Below are positions 33,570 through 41,792 of a DNA stretch of 64,000 nucleotides, piece after piece. This stretch comes from Bradyrhizobium sp. SZCCT0148 (lineage in GTDB: Bacteria > Pseudomonadota > Alphaproteobacteria > Rhizobiales > Xanthobacteraceae), in the NCBI RefSeq assembly GCF_018129985.1, contig NZ_JAFCKT010000005.1, positions 1 to 64,000 on the forward strand, written 5' to 3'. The position numbers were made by a program, and so were the translations under genes. Positions within the stretch are counted from its first letter, which is position 1. Each line of letters starts with the position of its first letter. The notes beneath the pieces were generated by a model. The model did not search any database, was not told the origin of the DNA, and saw only the letters and a program-made list of their open reading frames with translations.

Positions 33570-34306
33570 CGGCGAGCACACCGGAACCGCTGCTGGCGCT
33601 GTCGGAGGTCAACACCTTCTACGGCCAGGCCCAGGTGCACTTCGACCTGTCTATCACGGTCGCACGCGGTCACATCGTCTGCCTGCTCGGCGGCAATGCC
33701 AGCGGCAAGTCGACGACGATGAAGATCATTCTGGGTCTGGTGAAACCGCGATCCGGCGATGTCACGTTCGACGGCGCCTCGCTCATCGGACTGACCACGC
33801 CGCAGATCGTCCGCCACGGCATCGCCTCGGTGCCGGAGGCGCGGCGGCTGTTCGCGGACATGAGCGTGCGCGAGAACATCCTGATGGGCGCGTTCGTGCG
33901 CAACGACCGCCAGGCGATCGCACAGGATCTCGACAAGATGCTGACGCTGTTCCCGAAGCTCGGCCAGCGGCTATCGCAGCGCGCGGGCTCGTTGTCGGGC
34001 GGCGAGCAGCAGATGGTCGCGATGGCGCGGGCGCTGATGAGCCGTCCCAGGATGATCGTGATGGACGAGCCGACCATGGGCCTGTCGCCGCTCTATGTCG
34101 ACCGCGTGCTCGAGCTGATCCGCACCATCAACCAGGAGGGCGTCTCCGTGTTCATGGTCGAGCAGAACGCCAGCTTGGCGCTCGAGATCGCGCATGAAGC
34201 CTATGTGCTGCAGACCGGCAAGATCGTGCTGTCAGGCTCGGCACGCACGTTGAAGGACGATCCCCGAATCCGTGACGCCTATCTCGGCGGCGCCGAGGCC
34301 GCCTGA
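33566..34306 (+). CDS. livF: LivF-type ABC ATPase
   Basis: A 246-residue ATP-binding subunit pairing with LivG. Walker A is GGNASGKSTT (Asn-Ala in place of the usual Asn-Gly-Ala), the signature is SLSGGEQQMVAMARAL, Walker B is MIVMDEPTMGLSP, and the H-loop region reads VFMVEQNASLAL with Gln where other ABC proteins have His, as is usual for LivF. It is the last gene of the operon; a dispersed palindrome follows 20 bases after the stop. Confidence 0.92.
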   Translation: MTASTPEPLLALSEVNTFYGQAQVHFDLSITVARGHIVCLLGGNASGKSTTMKIILGLVKPRSGDVTFDGASLIGLTTPQIVRHGIASVPEARRLFADMSVRENILMGAFVRNDRQAIAQDLDKMLTLFPKLGQRLSQRAGSLSGGEQQMVAMARALMSRPRMIVMDEPTMGLSPLYVDRVLELIRTINQEGVSVFMVEQNASLALEIAHEAYVLQTGKIVLSGSARTLKDDPRIRDAYLGGAEAA

Positions 34307-34325
34307 CGAATTGCGCTGAGCTCTC

Positions 34326-34413
34326 GACGTCATGGCCGGCCTGACCCGGCCATCCACGTCTTGTTCCCGGCACGAAGAGCGTGGATGCCCGGGACAAGCC
34401 CGGGCATGACGAC
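34326..34413. repeat. Long dispersed-type palindrome downstream of livF
   Basis: CGTCATG (34328-34334) pairs with CATGACG (34405-34411). Inner arms GGCCATCCACG and CGTGGATGCCC (about 34349-34390), with CCGG repeats, build a branched hairpin. I recall this motif (GTCATGGCCGGGC, CGTGGATGCCCGGGACAAG) at many Bradyrhizobium intergenic sites. It lies between convergent livF and the HerA-like gene and may act as a bidirectional terminator. Confidence 0.6.
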
Positions 34414-34425
34414 TTCGATCTCGTC

Positions 34426-35937
34426 TCAAGCCGAAGCCGCGCTCGCGACCGGCTCCGCTGGCTGATCATCACCATTGGGATCGCCAGGCGCGGTGGCCCA
34501 GGCCAGCTCGACCAGCGTCACGATCCGGCGTCCGCCGCCGTCGAGCTGGACCACGATCAGGCCCTGCTCTTCCATGTAGCCGAGCAGTCGCTGCGCCCGG
34601 CGCAGCGAATGCGAGCCATAGGCGCGCGCGATCGCGGTGTCGCCGGGGCAGGGCCAGCCTTCCTTGGCCGCGCGCGCGATCATCATGAACACGCCCTGCA
34701 TATCGTCCGGCAGGATGGATGCGCGAAGCGACACGTCCTGCCAGGCGTCGTCTTCGGCATGTTCGGCGCCGAGCCCGGCGCGCGCGCGCGTCAGCATGCG
34801 GCGGAATTCGGTGAGGTCAGGGACGGCCGAGCCCAATCCCTCGATGCGGCAACGGACCACGAACTCCTGATAGAGCACGCCGACGGCGCGAAAGCCGGCG
34901 TCGGGTGCGGCAAGCACGGCACGAAGGGTGCGATCGACTCGTTCGCGCCGCTCGGCGAGCTCCTCGGCGCTCACCGGCACCTCTTCCACTTCCGGCTGGA
35001 CCACCGGCGCGGCGGCCTTCGCGGCACGGAGCTGCTCGAGCAGATCCGGCGCGGGCCGGCGTTGCGGCCGGCTGGCATCGGGCGGAGGCGCGGCCAGGAT
35101 CATGGCGCGCATATCTTCCGAGGCCGCTTCAGGCAGCGGCATCAGCCGCGGCGTGGAATTGCGCGGGGACGTATCGGTCGGGCCGATGTGCAAACGCAGC
35201 GGACGGCGCGACAGCGCAGGTCCCAGTGCCATGAACTGGCCGCGCTCGAGATCGCGGAAGGATTCGGCCTGCCGCCGCTCCATGCCGAGCAGATCGGCGG
35301 CGCGCGCCATGTCGATGTCTAGGAAGGTGCGGCCCATCAGGAAGTTGGAGGCTTCCGCCGCGACGTTCTTGGCGAGCTTCGCCAGCCGCTGGGTGGCGAT
35401 GATGCCGGCCAGGCCGCGCTTGCGGCCGCGGCACATCAGATTGGTCATGGCGCTGAGCGACAGCTTGCGCGCTTCGTCCGAGACTTCGCCGGCAATCGCG
35501 GGCGCGAACAATTGCGCTTCGTCGACGACCACCAGCATCGGATACCAATGGTCGCGATCGACCTCGAACATCCCGCCGAGAAACGCGGCGGCACGACGCA
35601 TCTGGTTCTCGGCGTCGAGCCCTTCGAGATTGAGCACGGTGGAGACGCGATGCAGCCGCGCGCGTTCGCCGGCGACTTGAAGGCCGCGCTCGGTGTGATC
35701 CTCGGCCTCTATCACCAGATGACCGAAGCGCTCGGCCAGCGTGACGAAATCGCCTTCGGGGTCGATGATCGCCTGCTGCACCCAGGGCGCGCTCTGCTCC
35801 AGGAGCCGCCGCAGCAGATGCGATTTGCCGGAGCCCGAATTGCCCTGCACGAGGAGGCGGGTCGCCAGGAGTTCCTCGAGGTCCATGGCGGCCGGGGCGC
35901 CCGCCGTGGTCTGCCCCATCTCGATCGCAACCGTCAT
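34426..35937 (-). CDS. HerA/DUF87-like ATP-binding protein
   Basis: A 503-residue P-loop ATPase of the HerA/FtsK-like group. Walker A is GNSGSGKSHLLRRLLEQ (about residues 33-40), Walker B is MLVVVDEAQLFAP, and the arginine-rich motif is LMCRGRKRGLAGIIATQR. The C-terminal third (from about 300) is not ATPase-like and ends in a winged-helix-looking region (AYGSHSLRRAQRLLGYMEEQ). HerA proteins pair with NurA nuclease in archaea; no nuclease gene is adjacent, so the role here is open. It appears monocistronic. Confidence 0.78.
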   Translation of the reverse strand: MTVAIEMGQTTAGAPAAMDLEELLATRLLVQGNSGSGKSHLLRRLLEQSAPWVQQAIIDPEGDFVTLAERFGHLVIEAEDHTERGLQVAGERARLHRVSTVLNLEGLDAENQMRRAAAFLGGMFEVDRDHWYPMLVVVDEAQLFAPAIAGEVSDEARKLSLSAMTNLMCRGRKRGLAGIIATQRLAKLAKNVAAEASNFLMGRTFLDIDMARAADLLGMERRQAESFRDLERGQFMALGPALSRRPLRLHIGPTDTSPRNSTPRLMPLPEAASEDMRAMILAAPPPDASRPQRRPAPDLLEQLRAAKAAAPVVQPEVEEVPVSAEELAERRERVDRTLRAVLAAPDAGFRAVGVLYQEFVVRCRIEGLGSAVPDLTEFRRMLTRARAGLGAEHAEDDAWQDVSLRASILPDDMQGVFMMIARAAKEGWPCPGDTAIARAYGSHSLRRAQRLLGYMEEQGLIVVQLDGGGRRIVTLVELAWATAPGDPNGDDQPAEPVASAASA

Positions 35938-36040
35938 GCCCGACTCAAGTCCCCGTCATTCGCGGACAGGGGCTTATCAATCCCATCGCGGCGCGTCGAG
36001 CGGCACGGCGTTGATCAGGCCGCGTTGCCCACGGCGACGT

Positions 36041-36859
36041 TCAGGCGTGATTCGATAGCCGTAGAAGTGCGGGACGATAGGGGGCTTGCGGATCGTCGTC
36101 CTCGTTCTCCGGGATGACGCAGGAGCCGAATTCCTGCCGGATCCGCTCCATCTCGGCGATACGCTCGTGCAATCGCTGCAAATGCTCCGGCGATGTCGCC
36201 CGCCAGAACCGGAACGTGTCTGCCGTCAGCGGCACGAACGCCGTGCCGAACAGCGTCGGTTCGGAAACGACCGTGCGCCCGAGCAGCAGGAAGCGGTCGG
36301 CGCCGGAAACGACGAGGGTCGCATAGCCCCGGTTTCCGATCCGCCTGATGCCATTCAGCGACCATTCGGCGAGCTTGCTGAAATAGGGCTCCTCGCGCCA
36401 GCGATCGGGGCAATGGTCGTCGACCGTGACGTTCACGGCATCCTGGCTGAAATGCACGATGATCCCCGACTTAGCCGGGAACCAGTCGTCGTCGAGATGC
36501 CCCTGTAGCCAGGCGCAGACGAAGGAGCGGCACATTTGCGGGCGGCGGTCGTAGATGGTGCAGCCGGTGCCCGTCTGCCAGTGTTTGCAGAGCTGGTTCA
36601 CCGGCTTCTCGACGGCGGCGACTTCCAAAATATCGCAGCAGGCGTTGCACGATCCGCATTGCCGGGCCAGCGGCGCCGCTTTCGGCAGGCCGATGGCACG
36701 AAAGCCCTGGCCGTCGCGCGCCAGCAGCTTCTGCTTCTCCAGCGTGTTCAACGCGCGCTCGACCTTGAGCCGGGACAATCCGGTCGCGTCGATGACGCCC
36801 TTCATGGTTGTCGCGCCGGCCTCCACCGCGCGAGCGACCTGCAACGTCAACTGATCCAT
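36041..36859 (-). CDS. HTH-YkgJ fusion, Cys-cluster metal-binding protein
   Basis: A 272-residue protein. Residues 1-58 form a winged helix-turn-helix (GVIDATGLSRLKVERALNTL). Residues about 65-125 carry the YkgJ/zinc- or iron-chelating Cys cluster (CGSCNACCDILEV, CKHWQTGTGCTIYDRRP, MCRSFVCAW). The rest is a family-typical C-terminal region. The ATG at 36859 (MDQLTLQVARAV) is preferred over 36964. YkgJ-type proteins bind Fe-S or zinc, but most lack a DNA-binding domain, so a metal- or redox-sensing regulator is an attractive but unproven idea. Confidence 0.78.
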   Translation of the reverse strand: MDQLTLQVARAVEAGATTMKGVIDATGLSRLKVERALNTLEKQKLLARDGQGFRAIGLPKAAPLARQCGSCNACCDILEVAAVEKPVNQLCKHWQTGTGCTIYDRRPQMCRSFVCAWLQGHLDDDWFPAKSGIIVHFSQDAVNVTVDDHCPDRWREEPYFSKLAEWSLNGIRRIGNRGYATLVVSGADRFLLLGRTVVSEPTLFGTAFVPLTADTFRFWRATSPEHLQRLHERIAEMERIRQEFGSCVIPENEDDDPQAPYRPALLRLSNHA

Positions 36860-37118
36860 CTTCGCTGACTTGTTCTTTCGCCCGTCATCCGGCTGGCGCG
36901 GGCAGACTGGAACCTGCTGCCCGGAACCGGCATCCGAAAATAGCTGCTCGAGGCAGTTCGGCAACTTTCGTTACGTAAAGCCAGACCTCGCACGGATGCA
37001 AATTTTTCGCAAATCGACCACGGGATCTGCGGGATTCGCACCGATCACGAGATTTAAAGGACCGGATTCGATGATGAAGATCAAACCGACCCGGCCAGGG
37101 GCCTGCTAGCTCAGCCGC

Positions 37119-37703
37119 ATGAGCTTCCTGACCTTCTTCACGGCGACCTATTTCCTGCTGGCCGTGCCCGGGCCCACCAACACCCTGCTCGCGACATCGG
37201 GTGCGGGGATCGGCATCGCGCGCTCGCTTCGCCTGCTTGTGGCGGAGCTCGCCGGCTATCTGCTGGCGATCATGCTGTTGCGGCTGGCGCTCGGGCCCAT
37301 CGTCATGGATATCCCGCTGGCGGCCGCCGTGCTCCGGGTGGCGGTGACCATCTACGTCCTGTGCCTTGCCGTCATGCTCTGGCGAGTCAACGCGCGCGAG
37401 CTGCGCGACGGTACAGCGGTGACGTTCGGCCAGGTGCTGCTCACAACCCTGTTGAACCCGAAAGCGCTCGTCTTCGCGTTCCTGCTCCTGCCGCTTGAGG
37501 CCGGTCCGATCGAACTGTTGTCGTGGTTGGGCGCGATCGCGATTCAGATCGTCACGGCTGGCGCCGCGTGGATCACTCTGGGCGCAACGCTCGGGCGCGG
37601 TGCCCGCCGGCTCGGGCATCCCGACCTCATCGCGCGCACGGGCGCGGTTACGCTCGTCGCCGTGACCGGCCTGATCTGGCTTCAATCATTCCTGAGCGCG
37701 TGA
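37119..37703 (+). CDS. LysE-family exporter
   Basis: A 194-residue inner-membrane protein with six hydrophobic segments, of the LysE/RhtB amino-acid exporter family. The hallmark near the N-terminus is LLAVPGPTNTLLATSGAG (usually PGP.....), and LLTTLLNPKALVFAFLLLP matches the conserved NPK motif. The basic loop and normal length support an intact transporter. The substrate is unknown. It is divergent from the YkgJ-fusion gene and convergent with the reductase-like gene. Confidence 0.87.
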   Translation: MSFLTFFTATYFLLAVPGPTNTLLATSGAGIGIARSLRLLVAELAGYLLAIMLLRLALGPIVMDIPLAAAVLRVAVTIYVLCLAVMLWRVNARELRDGTAVTFGQVLLTTLLNPKALVFAFLLLPLEAGPIELLSWLGAIAIQIVTAGAAWITLGATLGRGARRLGHPDLIARTGAVTLVAVTGLIWLQSFLSA

Positions 37704-37730
37704 GCGACGACGTCACCGGACGCGGCGCGC

Positions 37731-38795
37731 TTACTGCGCGCCGGATCCGCCCTGCACGATTTTCTCGTTCAGCTTGAGATCGACGGTCTCGACGGTACGG
37801 TCGATCTCGGCATTGGGGACACCGAGCTGATGCGAGATCAACTTCACCAAGAGGTCGACGCGCTCGATGAAGGGCGCGCCGCTCGCGACCGCGCGCGCCG
37901 CCGAAGAAGGCTTGAGCAGGCTCTCGGCGGCCTTGGCGTATTTCGCAAACGGTACCTGGTCCTGCGGATCGGCGCCGAGCTTGCGGGCAATGCTGTCGAC
38001 ATGGTCGTAGATCGTCTGCGAGCGCTTGAGGTCGCCGTGCACGGCGTCGCGGATCGACTGCGGCTCGTGCGGCGTGATGCAGCGGTAGTTGCCGGTCAGC
38101 AGCATCGACCATTTCGCCAGCGGCACGAACAGGGAATCGAACACTTTCAGCTTCACCGGCACGTCGTGGCCGTCGAGCGTCACCGCGTCGATGTCGGCCT
38201 CCAATTCGCGTAGCACCTTGTTGTGCTTGTCGTCGGCGAACACCGACGCCTTGAAGTTGGTGGGCAAGCCGACGTGCAGCACGTTCGCGGCCTCTTCCGG
38301 CGGACGGAAGGCCTGCGGGTCGGGCGAGCACAGCGTCACCAGTCCCGGCTCGAAGCGCTCCCACACCTGGGCGTTGGTGTAGGCCTCCTCCAGATCCATG
38401 CCGGCGAGCGCCGGGATGCGCTTCAGATAGGGCAGCGGCGGCATGTTCATGATCGACAGGCACGGCAGCTTCGCCGCGGCGATCTTTACCATCAGCATGC
38501 GTACCGTGTGGTTGGTATATTGCGGCTCCTGCATCGCAAGCCCGACCAGATCGTAGCGGGAGAGGTCGACATTGGCGGGGGTCACGGCATCGAGTTTGCC
38601 GGACAGGCTGCGCGAGAAGATCGCCCGGTGCACCGCCTCGTCACGCAATTTAATGCGCACCTCGGTACCTTCGCGGTTGATTAGTTCGGCAGTCTTGGCA
38701 CGGCAAACCAGGGTCACGTTGTGCCCGGCCATCAGCAGCTTAGTGCCCAGCAGCGAGCCGTAAGAAGCCCCGAGAATCAATATGTTGCGCGCCAT
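37731..38795 (-). CDS. Ketopantoate reductase-like protein
   Basis: A 354-residue protein with an N-terminal Rossmann fold of the ApbA/PanE type (MARNILILGASYGSLLGTKLL, then HNVTLVCRAKTAE). GASYGS replaces the usual GxGxxG/GAGAIG. The C-terminal half is less like PanE, and the family Lys/Asn/Glu catalytic residues cannot be assigned with confidence. The ATG at 38795 has AAGGGACGG ahead and is preferred over 38864. It may act on a 2-oxo acid other than ketopantoate. Confidence 0.7.
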   Translation of the reverse strand: MARNILILGASYGSLLGTKLLMAGHNVTLVCRAKTAELINREGTEVRIKLRDEAVHRAIFSRSLSGKLDAVTPANVDLSRYDLVGLAMQEPQYTNHTVRMLMVKIAAAKLPCLSIMNMPPLPYLKRIPALAGMDLEEAYTNAQVWERFEPGLVTLCSPDPQAFRPPEEAANVLHVGLPTNFKASVFADDKHNKVLRELEADIDAVTLDGHDVPVKLKVFDSLFVPLAKWSMLLTGNYRCITPHEPQSIRDAVHGDLKRSQTIYDHVDSIARKLGADPQDQVPFAKYAKAAESLLKPSSAARAVASGAPFIERVDLLVKLISHQLGVPNAEIDRTVETVDLKLNEKIVQGGSGAQ

Positions 38796-39633
38796 TTTCC
38801 GTCCCTTTGACAATGTCTGTGATTTCTGAGCCCCGATCGTCATCCGCGGGCGAGTTGCCGGCATCTAAAGCGAAGTCCGCGGGGATGGCAACTGGGATAA
38901 TGCATACAAGGCAGCGCCGCGATCTTGGCGGCCCGGGTCGTGCGAAAGCACTATTCTGCAGTCCATCCGCGGGCTCGCGAGCGCCGGGCCGTTCGGCGCT
39001 CATTGGCCGCCCGGTCGTCTTCGTCGTGCCGGTACCATGTCGCTCTCATTGGCTCGCGCGACGCGACACAACCTACTCAATTCGATTTGTCGAATGTCTC
39101 GCTGGTGCGGGCTCGGCGTGGGGTGCGAGCGCATGGCGTCACGTCGCGCCCCGACAGTCGCCGCGCTGGTTGGTTCGCTGTTATCCAACTGTCATATTGC
39201 GAGGCGACATTGATGAAGCAGCGATCCGCCGCCGCCCTCACCATATCGTGCTTTCACAATGCCGATATACGCAGGCTTGTAGTTTACGTCGGCGAAGCAA
39301 AGGTCATCATCGGTTCGCCCACCACAACAAGAAACGACGAGGCGCGCATCGCTGGAGTGGCGGCGTGCGCGGCAAGCAACTGTGTTCAGCGATGGAGCTG
39401 GGACGTGACGATTGGGTTGAGCCGGCCCGGACCTGGGGGTCAGGCGGGCTGGTCTGGAATGGCGGCGAAAGACGTCGACGCGGCGGGTAGCATCAGCAGA
39501 CGCAAGTGCGACGGACGCGATCAGGGGCGGCGATCGCATCGAACAGACGCACAGGGCGATGCGCCGAGCGCAAAGCCAAGCCGGTCCGGGCCCAAGTCCG
39601 GGCAATCGTCGACGACGTTGCGTGGGGGCTGCC
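38796..39633. other. Intergenic stretch, no supported gene
   Basis: About 840 bases of GC-rich sequence with overlapping frames on both strands, none with family resemblance, a plausible start or even composition. No strong hairpin or repeat was noticed. Confidence 0.45.
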
Positions 39634-40713
39634 ATGGAAGGTGATCATTGGCACGGCTCGTGCGACGGCGCCGGACAAAGCCTGGCGCGCTTGCGGGATC
39701 GTGCGTCTCAATTTTTCGAAGGCCTGTCCGTCGCGGAGCTTGCGCGTGAAACGCACCGGCATTTGTGGATTTCGGACTGGTTGAGGGTTGCGGACGACTA
39801 CCGGACGTTGGCTGAATCCGCGCACCAAAACCGTTCCGCCTGGGTTGCGCGGGAAGCGTGGTTGTGTTCGCTGACCGCACTCGAAGTCGTCAGAAGCTTG
39901 TCTTGTCCGGGAGACGTCGAAAGTGCAGGCCTCGCAGACGAGGTCTGCATCAGCCTGAGAGGTTTCGAGGCGGAGGCCGGCCTGGCGATCGAGCGCGTCA
40001 AGATCGATTGCTTCGATCAAGGTGCGCTGGCCGGTTTCTTCCTGCCGGCGCTCCATCGCGGGGCTTCCGCGCCGACGGTCATCTGCCTCAGTGACGAGGA
40101 CATCACCCTGGGCTCGATGATGAGCAGGCTCCTGCCGGCCTCGCTCTGCGGGACCATGTCGCTCCTGCTCGTCGATGCCGGCAATTCGACCGTTCATCGT
40201 TCCTTCAAGCCGGAGCACAGGCTTCAGTACTGGCTGGATTATCTGGAGGCTCGCCCCGATGTCGATGCGCGGCGGATCGCAATCTATGGCGAAGGGGAGG
40301 GCGCCTGTCATGCGTCCCGCCTGGCCCTCTCCGATCGCAGGATCGCGGCTGCCGTGTGCGACGGCGGCCTTCTGACGCCGGTGATGCGCCGAGCGTCGCT
40401 TCGTTGGATGACCGGCGTCGGGCAGGCGGACCCTGACGAGGCCTTGACGGGTTCGCTGCCGCCGTCGCGTCGACTGCCGTGCCCGCTGCTGATGGTCGTG
40501 GGGAGCCGCTCCATGATCTGGGAGCAGGACGCCCTCGATCTGCAAGCCGGCTATCGACAGACCGGAGCCGACTGCTCGGTCGTCGTGCCGAACAACGTCC
40601 GGCATCCCCTCGGCGAGGTCGAGAATTTCATCGCTGTCGACGATTTCGTGTTCGAGTGGCTCGACAGCAAGCTCGGATCGGCCCGTCAGCTTGATCCGGT
40701 GACCTATCTCTAG
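39634..40713 (+). CDS. Alpha/beta-hydrolase-fold protein lacking the nucleophile Ser
   Basis: A 359-residue protein resembling dienelactone-hydrolase/FrsA-type alpha/beta hydrolases. A helical N-terminal cap (about 1-125) is followed by the hydrolase fold with strands VKIDCFDQGALAGFFLPA and TVICLSDEDI. The nucleophile elbow reads IAIYGEGEGACHA where GxSxG is expected, so Glu replaces Ser. A late LLMVVGSRSMIWEQDA strand and NNVRHPLGEVENF supply acid- and His-like positions. It is either a pseudoenzyme or uses another nucleophile. The ATG at 39634 is chosen; the frame opens at 39559. It is convergent with a MarR gene. Confidence 0.65.
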   Translation: MEGDHWHGSCDGAGQSLARLRDRASQFFEGLSVAELARETHRHLWISDWLRVADDYRTLAESAHQNRSAWVAREAWLCSLTALEVVRSLSCPGDVESAGLADEVCISLRGFEAEAGLAIERVKIDCFDQGALAGFFLPALHRGASAPTVICLSDEDITLGSMMSRLLPASLCGTMSLLLVDAGNSTVHRSFKPEHRLQYWLDYLEARPDVDARRIAIYGEGEGACHASRLALSDRRIAAAVCDGGLLTPVMRRASLRWMTGVGQADPDEALTGSLPPSRRLPCPLLMVVGSRSMIWEQDALDLQAGYRQTGADCSVVVPNNVRHPLGEVENFIAVDDFVFEWLDSKLGSARQLDPVTYL

Positions 40714-40798
40714 CCCAGAAGCAGCCCATGAGGCGGTTGTCCCGAAGGGCGAGGCCGCGTTCAGGCGACCAGACTGTCATACGCAGGGCATCGACGGA

Positions 40799-41278
40799 TC
40801 ACGATACGTCGATGGCCAGCAATCGTGCCGCCAACCGGGCGTTCTTGGCGATGGTTGCGAGCGCGGCATTCAGTTCAACCAGGGTCTTCTCGTCAAGCTC
40901 GTTGAAGATGGTCGAATTCAAGGCCAGCTTTCTCTTGGAGAGTTTTTCGATTTCCGTCGTCGCCTTCGCCGTCAGCGACATCAGGACGAAGCGGGCATCG
41001 TCCGCTGCCGGCCGCCGCGATAGGAAGCCGCCCTTTTCGAGGCTCTTGGTCTGGTTGGTGACGAAGGCCGGGTGGACACGCAATTTGTTCGCGATGTCGA
41101 TGCCGGCGACGCCGCGCCCGTCGTCCAGTTCGGTGATCGCCATCAGAATCAGCCACTGCGGCTCGGTAATGCCCAGCAGTCCGGCCCAGCAGGTATGGAT
41201 GTCCTCCAGCTGCGAGTGAATTTCGACGACGTTCCAGATGAAGTCCGTAATCGCCCTGTCGAGTTTTTTCTCGATCAT
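40799..41278 (-). CDS. MarR-family transcriptional regulator
   Basis: A 159-residue winged-helix repressor/activator: AGLLGITEPQWLILMAITELDDG, GIDIANKLRVHPAFVTNQTKSLEKGGFL (shown here within 30 residues as HPAFVTNQTKSLEKGG) with the recognition helix, and the wing RRPAADDARFVLMSLT. Length is standard. The ligand is unknown. It could regulate the convergent hydrolase-like gene or the downstream porin region, but no operator was identified. Confidence 0.9.
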   Translation of the reverse strand: MIEKKLDRAITDFIWNVVEIHSQLEDIHTCWAGLLGITEPQWLILMAITELDDGRGVAGIDIANKLRVHPAFVTNQTKSLEKGGFLSRRPAADDARFVLMSLTAKATTEIEKLSKRKLALNSTIFNELDEKTLVELNAALATIAKNARLAARLLAIDVS

Positions 41279-41432
41279 GTGGCTGCCCCCCGTTTCCCTT
41301 GGTTCATTCTTTTAATGGGATATTGGGGAATCGTCTCGTAAATCGCGCATAGACAATGGTGGCGGGCAACCAACACGGCCGAAACGGTTTGTTGGTTTGG
41401 TACTTGCAAAAAGCAATTAATTAAATTACGTC

Positions 41433-41528
41433 TCCTCTCACTCAATCTTTGCTGCTCTTGACCCTGTCGATGGACAGCGATGTGAGACCTCCAAGAAAGC
41501 CCTCGGGATGCCCCCTGAGGGCTTTTTC
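41433..41528 (+). ncRNA. Possible small RNA upstream of the porin gene
   Basis: A promoter-like pair (TTGGTA at 41397-41402 and TTAAAT at 41421-41426, spacer 18) is followed about 70-100 bases later by an intrinsic terminator, with no open reading frame between. The transcript would contain CTCCTCTCACTC and ACCTCC, both able to pair with ribosome-binding sites. The next gene starts 265 bases further on with its own promoter, so this is not obviously its leader. Confidence 0.4.
41496..41528 (+). terminator. Intrinsic terminator upstream of the porin gene
   Basis: AGCCCTC (41498-41504) pairs with GAGGGCT (41517-41523), followed by TTTTT; inner GGG/CCC can extend the stem. No coding gene on this strand ends before it (the hydrolase stop is 780 bases upstream), which is why a small RNA is suspected. 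It could also work on leftward transcripts. Confidence 0.75.
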
Positions 41529-41620
41529 GTTTTCCAGCAATTACTTAGTCAGCTCGCCAATAGCCGCTGTTGCACTCGAGCAACATCTGCGGCCGAAGTT
41601 ACGATTCATTAAATCAATAA

Positions 41621-41649
41621 ATTGAGGCCGTTGTTTTTATAAACTATAC
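41621..41649 (+). promoter_or_regulatory. Porin promoter
   Basis: TTGAGG (41621-41626) and TATACG (41644-41649) are separated by exactly 17 bases in an AT-rich stretch that stands out from the surroundings. The predicted leader is about 135 bases and contains a GTGAGG/CCTCAC hairpin (about 41651-41680) over a G-run, a possible regulatory structure. Confidence 0.55.
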
Positions 41650-41792
41650 GTGAGGCACGACGGAGGGGGGGCACCTCACTGTCGTTTCAGTCCGGTCCTT
41701 CGGGGCGGACCTGAATTGAACGGAAATTGTGAGGGTGACGCGGTGTCCGCCGAGGAAGCCGAACCCCCTGAATCGACCTGGAGGTTTACCTA

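Noticed and set aside
37098..37130. CTAGCTCAGCCGCATGAGC resembles a tRNA D-arm
   Set aside because: No acceptor stem, anticodon arm or T-arm can be built around it, and it overlaps the start of the LysE-family gene.
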